From assembly GCA_016801845.1 (NCBI GenBank), contig CM028924.1, positions 2,993,501 to 3,057,500 on the forward strand: DNA of 64,000 bases, in the 5' to 3' direction. The notes beneath the pieces are model-generated. The model made no database searches. It was given only the letters and a program-made list of their open reading frames with translations, and was not told the origin of the DNA. This DNA comes from Polydactylus sextarius. Taxonomy: Eukaryota > Chordata > Actinopteri > Polynemidae. A program made the translations under genes and the position numbers. Below are positions 57,641 through 64,000 of this stretch, piece after piece (the stretch's first letter is position 1; each line of letters opens with the position of its first letter).

Positions 57641-59784
57641 AGGTAGAAAAAAAGGAGATAGAAGCACAGAGCGTGTGCTTTCCTTGACTATTTGTGCAAG
57701 GCAGAAATGCAAACATCTGCGCACACAGATACATACACACCTTCCAGATCTGACTACAGATAAAGATAAAAGACATTCACTTATTGGTCAATGTGGTTGT
57801 TGCCTCCTCGAAAAAAAGATTTAGTTCACCTTCAAGCTGCATATCGTGATGCGAATAATACTGTAGAACCAAATGGAGCTGGATGGAATAAAATCTGGAG
57901 GGAAAAAAAAGAAAGTGTTTAGAAAGAGGGATCCAGAGAAAGTGAAAGAAGGACAAACAGGAGGATAAGTAAATGTGGAGGTCAACAGGCACAAAGGGCC
58001 GGTGTGAGGGCCAAACATTGGCCCTCTCAGTAGATGAGGTGGCAAAGAGAGAGACAGGGTCCAATGAGGGCTATTGTGTGAATGAATGTGTCTCACTCTC
58101 CAGTGTTATGATGGTGAGTCATTAATCACAATCCTGACAAAATACACAGTGACCAAGAGTCACACATTTGGCAGCCAAGCGTGCACACACACAGTCACAA
58201 AAACACACACAAACACATTATATACGATCTACAAACACCTGATTCACATACAAAATGCATAAATCTGTGCACAGGCTTTTTTTTTACTCCTAATCCACCT
58301 GGCCTCAGAGATGTAGTTCACATGACAACAACATACACACCAAGAGGTGAAGTAAATACAAAGAGCTGCTGGAAAAGACTCAAACTCTTAACTTGGGGGG
58401 TATAAGGAGCAAATACTCATTCTAATTTATTTTAACCAAAACGTGAAAGACTCCTTTACTTGAAACATCTCACATATACAATGAAACAAGCTACATAAAA
58501 ATCTTAACTAAATCAAATTGCTGTAAGGGAGGTCTAAGTAGCTTGCTATGATAGGACTTGGCAGCAAGAGCTGAGAGCTGTTGGCCTACAGCGCTGGTAT
58601 CCTACACAGAGGCTCCACTCTCTTAGTTGGCTCTTGGCCCTGGTCCTTCCCTCTGGCCTCAGTCTGGCCTCGGTCTGGGCCTGCTTGTCCCCGGCGCTGC
58701 CAAACCTCCACCACATCCCCTAGGAGCATCACTGCATCTCTGATCTGCGCCACTCTGCTCCACTTTGCCAAGTACACACTCCAGCTGCCCAACCAAATTC
58801 AGGCATGACCTGACAGGCACACTGCCCTGACTGTGAGCAGAGCCACCTCGCTAACACCAAACACAACCTCACCTCCTTCTGTGACCTTATTTTTTTTTTT
58901 TTCTTCTCACATTTCAAGGCCCGATGCTCATATTTGTTTTATTCATGTATATCTTTTTGCTGTTTCTGTTTGCTCTCACATACCTTTAATCCACAGTCAT
59001 TTGACACTGGCAGCCCTCTCGTATCCACTGATGCCAATAACAGAACAAATGACTTTATGTTGTGTTGCATGTTGTCATAGTGAACTCTCTTACGCTCCTC
59101 ATTTACAACTCTCTCAGACTCTTTTTTTCTTAGTGTCCCAGTAAGTGAAGAGAGCTCTTTCATTTGCTTGTTTCCCAGTTTCGGCAAAGGTCCCACCTTT
59201 CCCATATTTTGTTTTTCTTTTTTTTTTTTCCTCCTTTTCTCCAGACAAAATTACGTCTGAATCAAAGGTGCAAGATCTGTTTTACTCCCCCATGATTTAA
59301 ATGGATATGTTCTCATTGTTTTTGTTATCATACCACCCACTTAAACCGCAGGTGGTGTGCATTTTGTAACTTGTAGGCCTGTTTAAGTCTGCTGTGTCAA
59401 GTTTTCATGTTAGTCTGCCTTCTAGTGTATTTTAGGATATTTTCAGAAGCTGAAAAACAAAGGACATAAACATGTGCAGTATTGTTTTGTTTATAAGTGT
59501 AACTCTGCATCTCAGGTAGGCTTTTCTAAATCCAAATACTCCACTTAAGTTAAATTGTTTTTGATGTGACTCCCTCTACATTCATTCCCTCCTCTCCCTC
59601 TTTCTTTCTTTTCTTTCTCATCCTGGGAGCTCGCAGCAGCAGCAGCGAGCCCAATGTGGCTAAACCCCGACTGGGATACGCCGTCCGGGGAGCAGCTCGC
59701 TGCTGGAGCAGTGCCACAGGAGCGAAACTGTTTAGCTTTAGGAGACCACGAAGTTACTGTGGTCACTCACAGGGATCCCAGTCC

Positions 59785-59880
<96 letters not shown>

Positions 59881-60109
59881 AAGAAAAGAGAAATGGCAGC
59901 AGGAATGTGAAAGGGATACAGCTCAGCCTATGCATAATGCAGTTCATCCTACATTGAACCATTTGCTGTGTTTTTCAGTGACATTCCACTGTATCTGACT
60001 TCATGTCTGACTCTTCCTGCTGTTACTGTTTCTAAGTCACCCCATTGTCTCCACTGGCTGGGCTCAACTGTCTGTTTCTCACCTCTGTTTGTGAGCTCAT
60101 GTTTGTGTC
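57640..60109. other. intron 2 segment, unremarkable
   Basis: Mixed unique DNA with T-runs (58890-58902 and 59217-59230), CA-rich spots at 58.2 kb, GC-richer DNA at 58.6-58.8 kb and the compound microsatellite at 59.8 kb. No exon is recognised. Confidence 0.5.
59786..59881 (+). repeat. compound (CA)n-(TA)n-(GA)n microsatellite
   Basis: A CA array (59786-59833), a short linker, a TA array (about 59840-59868) and a GA run (about 59868-59881) follow one another. The overlapping open frames encode Thr/His and Tyr/Ile repeats and are artefacts. Confidence 0.95.
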
Positions 60110-60440
60110 CGTCTGTCAGCCAGTGTCCTGAGAAGAATGCGCGGCCTCCACATATGAGAGCATTTAACAAGGCTGTAGCCGTCGTGTTTAATAGTTCTGG
60201 TGATGATAATTGTGGGCTGCGTGATGGCTCGTTAAAGCCACTGCAGTAAGAATGGATTTCAGGGCTGTAATTGTAGCTCGTTAGAATAATGCCAATCAGG
60301 AGCTTTGGCCCGACTCAACGCCCATGTGGATTCACTGTGGCCCGGAGAGTTCCTGAGGGTCTTCGTGCAGGCCCTTCTGTTGTACAACAGCAGCAGCATC
60401 TCCTATTAAACAAAACCATGCTGCAGACATTTTACACAGC
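60110..60440. promoter_or_regulatory. enhancer-like block
   Basis: Unique DNA with CGTGTTTAATAGTTC, GATGATAATTGTGG, GCTGTAATTGTAGCTCGTTAG, AATGCCAATCAGG and TCCTATTAAAC. Repeat-free, with no domain in any frame. Confidence 0.4.
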
Positions 60441-61554
60441 ATGATGTTTTGATTTTATCCTCTCATGTGGGCTTCAGAGGAGCCCTTTTTTTGAGGTTTA
60501 ACTAATATTTAATATTATTTTCACGTGCTGTTTTTATTTCCCAGTCGTGAGGGGATTCTGAAAATTTTCGCCCACTTAGTGAAATACCTCAGTTTTCTTT
60601 TAACTCTTAGACAGGCAGAGGAGGAGATTTAATACATTTGTTTAATGTGATATTGGTTTGCTTTACTTAAGAGTTACGACTAAATAAAAGACACATATTT
60701 CTTTCACACTGAGACAAAGTGCGGTCAAAGACCACATTCTTTGATAGATTTTAAATATCTTCAGCTCTAAAAATTGATGAAAATTGCTTCCTCGTTTATT
60801 GTCAAATAAAATTTGCATTTGGCCTGGCATTGTTTTATCCACTGTGTCATGTTTGAGAGTTTGAGTCATTGCCAGGTTGAGCCAGGCCTGGAAGGGGAAG
60901 CTCTGATGTGGCCTCTGTCCCTGCGTGGGGGTGCACATAGCTGCACATGGCTAGTGTATAATTTAAGATTTCTGGTGAGCTAAATAGCACTGTAGCTCAA
61001 TAGCCATCAATATGGTCGCTTGTAAAAATGTGTCTGGGACCAGTTGGAGGCTGGCTGGCTTGTTAGGTGCTGGGAATGTTTGAGGCAGGTGTTGGAGGGC
61101 CAAGGCCAAGGTCCATATGGATCTGATCACAGAACAGTAGTGACAGCTTATGGGGTTTTCTTGCTTTATTCCAGCACATGGTGTCTCTCTAGTTCCTTCA
61201 ATCAGTAGCTCTGTTTTTGTGCATGTTTAGTTGTGTTTTTGTGTCTCACTGACATATGTCTTCCTCTTCTCATCCTATAATTCTCATCTCTATGTGATGT
61301 CTGTGTCAAACTGTCATTTTGTCCGGTGTCATCCGTGTTACACAACTTTAATAAGATGTTTGCAGACTTGTGTGTAATGTTTAGGAGTGAATCTGCAGCC
61401 TCACAGAGAAGTATCTAACATGAAGAATGGAACTGTGTTGCTTTCCAGACCGCCTAACTTTTAATCACAATGTCATGTTTTCAAATGAACTAAATGAATC
61501 CCTTCTCCCCTCTTTGTCTCTAACCTCAAATATTTACTGTTGGCGTTGTCTGTT

Positions 61555-61600
61555 GGCGGGCGGGCGGGCGGGTGGAGGGAGCGGGCGGGTGGAGGGTTGG
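61555..61600 (+). repeat. (GGGC)n / GGTGGAGG minisatellite
   Basis: Tandem GGGC units followed by repeated GGGCGGGTGGAGG-like units. G-rich and a possible quadruplex or Sp1-like site cluster. Confidence 0.8.
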
Positions 61601-61799
61601 AGCTGCACACAACTCTGCAGTGTGCCTTGGCCAGAGAGGCAGAATGTGGGCCCAGCTCAACCCAGCCCTGAGGCCCAGAGTGTGTAGCCGAGCTGCTTAA
61701 TTGAGATCTCAACGTGACATTGAGCGCTTGTAAATTACAATGTGCTAGCCAGACAAGCTAGAGAAGCCTTCATCTCAGCAGCAGCCCCACAAACATATG

Positions 61800-61866
61800 G
61801 TGTGTGTGTGTTTGTGTGCATGTGTGTGTATCTTCCCGCCTCTGTATGTGTGTGTGTGTGTGTGTT
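61800..61866 (+). repeat. interrupted (TG)n microsatellite
   Basis: Two TG runs separated by a short unique linker. Confidence 0.85.
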
Positions 61867-62819
61867 GGCTGGTCTTAACTTTTGCGAGCGTTCTTTTTGC
61901 TTCATTATTATTTTGCTTCAACATCTCTGTTCCTTAACATTGATATAAAAACTTACTTAAATATCAGTGCCAGCTGAAGTTATTGCAGTCATGAAAGTTC
62001 CAGTCCTCTTTTCTACACGGCCAATCCACTCTTTTTTTCATCAGCGGCGTCATCAAACCACTCCACCTTTTTTTGTTTTTTTTTTTTCTCGTAGTGCTCC
62101 TCCCCCTTTTCAGGCCTTGGTTAACACCCATCAGGTGATTCCAAACATAGTGTAGCTTTGCAGTTTTAATTAATCTTGAGTCACATATGAGATGCGTGTC
62201 AGTCTTTAAACTCCAAGCGTGCCCTCTCATGCACTTAAATTCCCTTTTAGTCATTAATTATGTCATTAATAGAAGAAAATAACAGAAAATAAACAAGGCG
62301 CATGCTCAATTAATGTGATCACAGACAGACTGAAGACAATCATAGTGAATAGTCTTGAAAGTTACAGTGTTTATGCAGTCTCTGTTTCACATACACATGC
62401 ATACACTTCCCAGGTTACAGGAGAAACACACACACACAGGCACACATGCATGTATACAGACTTGTCAGTCAAGCAGTGTGACTGTTTATATTTAGAAGTT
62501 GTAATGAGTGTGATGTCATTTCTCCACGCTCCTGAGAACAATCTGGCAATCTGGATACTGTCAATCACTGTGTGCCTGCAGGCGTTAGCAGACTATGACT
62601 GAGGTGTGTGTGTGTGTGCGTGTGTCTGTGTGCATGTGTGTATACAGAGAGAGAGCGAGGGTGGGGTGGAGAATGTGTGTGCGTGTGTGTTAGTTTAGTT
62701 TAGAGGTTTTTTGATGAGCAACTCTTTAACAAAGACCCAACATATGAGCCGCACATGGTGCCTTATTTGAGGAATGGGCTTCATCATTCTCACCTCATCA
62801 CCGTAGCGACGGCGCTCTC

Positions 62820-62980
62820 GCACACGCCTTAACGCACACCCACACGTACCCACTCTCAAATATACACACACACACCCTCACACATCCACACTGCACACAT
62901 GCATGGGTCTACCCCGTCATTCATACACGCAGCTGCCACACGCTCACAACACACACATTCACCTACCCACAAACACCCAC
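62820..62980 (+). repeat. CA-rich low-complexity tract
   Basis: Degenerate CACACA and CACCCA units with intervening unique bases. Confidence 0.65.
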
Positions 62981-63279
62981 AGTGCCCGTTTCCCCCAACG
63001 ACCACTGGAAAAGATGGAAATTTGTTTATGTTTTACATTTTTCCCCATGTTGTAGCAGACAGGAAATGTATGAAGGAGTCTGAATGGACCCTAATGACCC
63101 TGACCCACTATACGTGTAAAAGGGGTGTGATTTTTCTCTTTGTCTGAGAATTAATAAGTAACTCAGTGTGGTCGGGGGAGTAACAGGAGACGCTGTTAAT
63201 TTTGTCTGGCAACTACAAAAACTTTGCACGTGTGCATCTTGTTAGAAACACTCTCAAAGAACTATGTCTCAATATAGTG

Positions 63280-64000
63280 CAAGTCCCAATCCATGCTTAT
63301 TTGCATAATATAACAGTAATTACTGATGACTTTCCTTAGAGTTCCTTGGCAGAGCTGGGGGTGGGACAGAAGGGAAGGAGGAAGACTGTCGGTGGGGCAG
63401 GCGAAGTGGGCAAAGCAAGCAGGAGACTACAAAGTGACCAGCCAAGCGACCGCCACTGTGTCTGCGTCCTTGCTCTTTTTGTCAAGTGCATGTTAATGTA
63501 TTAATGAAATGCAAAAGAGAAGGGAGGGGGGGGGGCATCCATATAAACGGCTAATTAAAATAATGAGGAAGGAAAAAGCATGTAGTGCAGTGTCACTATT
63601 GATTAATTCATTCATAAAGAACGGGCGGGCACAGCGGGCGTAGCCCCCTGACAGCCCCTCCACTTCACAGTGTTCCCAGAACTATTCAAAGAAAAGGAAG
63701 GCTGGCGGGAAACAGAGGCAGACAGACAGGTACATTGTAAAGTACTCATCTGTCAATACAGTCCTCTAGTCACCTACCCAGCGAGGCCAAGGAGCTAACA
63801 ATGGATCGTAGACTGATTATGAACCGAACAGGTCAAAGATACAGCAAGCGTTGGTACCCAGATGGTATGAGTCTAAAAGTCAAATTTAAAGAAGCAGCAA
63901 CAAAATACAGAACTTTTTGTAACAGTAACAACAAGTATCAGGTTCAGAATCTCAACTTTCTTTAATTTAACAAAAAAAAAGATTATAATGAACAACAACC
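63280..64000. promoter_or_regulatory. possible enhancer-like region at the window end
   Basis: Unique DNA to about 63660 with AACAGTAATTACTGATG (a near-palindromic TAATTA site), GGCTAATTAAAATAATGAGG and TTGATTAATTCATTC, with a G10-type run near 63526. The last 300 bases are AT-rich and featureless. No exon found. Confidence 0.3.

Larger units (their letters stand above)
60441..63279. other. intron 2 segment with simple repeats
   Basis: AT-rich DNA to 61.5 kb, a GGGC minisatellite, TG arrays at 61.8 and 62.6 kb, a T-run at 62080 and a CA-rich tract at 62.82-62.98 kb. No exon. Confidence 0.5.
40525..64000 (+). other. mecom: second intron of the mecom-like gene (incomplete)
   Basis: From the GTAGGA donor the intron runs past the window end, so it exceeds 23.4 kb. 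I looked for the next PR-domain exon (expected to contain a CID/SWLKY-type motif) in all frames and did not find it. Long second introns are usual in mammalian MECOM. No independent gene is evident. Confidence 0.7.

Overview
The window looks like vertebrate DNA, most likely from a bony fish. I infer this from the large introns, the very dense CA/TG, AT and GA microsatellites, the general CpG scarcity with one CpG-rich island, and the absence of compact back-to-back genes. I see no bacterial, plasmid, phage or CRISPR architecture.

Only one gene is well supported. It lies on the + strand and is the 5' part of a PRDM3/PRDM16-family gene, best called mecom (MDS1-EVI1, prdm3). Coding exon 1 (926-962) encodes MRSKGRARKLAT plus one base. 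It ends at a GTAGGT donor and joins in phase to coding exon 2 (40178-40524), which follows a TTCTTTCACAG acceptor. Exon 2 encodes an acidic linker and then the start of the PR (SET-like) domain, with the motifs FELRES, GLGIW, VGERFGPY and a terminal GWE. It ends at a GAG|GTAGGA donor. The first coding intron is about 39.2 kb and the second exceeds 23.4 kb. The remaining exons (rest of the PR domain, zinc fingers, CtBP-binding region) lie beyond 64000.

Layout: 1-925 is upstream flank and 5' UTR. 963-40177 is intron 1, with a CpG-rich block at about 3690-4030 that may be an alternative promoter and first exon, and many unique, ATTA/TAATTA-rich blocks that look like conserved non-coding enhancers. 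The densest of these are near 5.9-6.5, 20.3-21.7, 27.5-29.4, 31.7-32.6, 35.2-36.3 and 37.2-37.5 kb. 40525-64000 is intron 2, with further enhancer-like blocks (about 42.1-42.7, 48.8, 57.4 and 60.1-60.4 kb), microsatellites and one exon-like block at 42468-42652. Conservation could not be tested here, so every enhancer call is an inference from composition and motifs.

The points most worth a second look are: a phase-compatible alternative first exon ending at 3945; an exon-like open block at 42468-42652 with an acceptor, a GTGAGT donor and a phase matching exon 2; possible read-through of the exon 2 donor to a short MDS1-like protein; the divergence of the PR-domain N-terminus from the usual MECOM sequence; and several perfect short palindromes inside the enhancer-like blocks.
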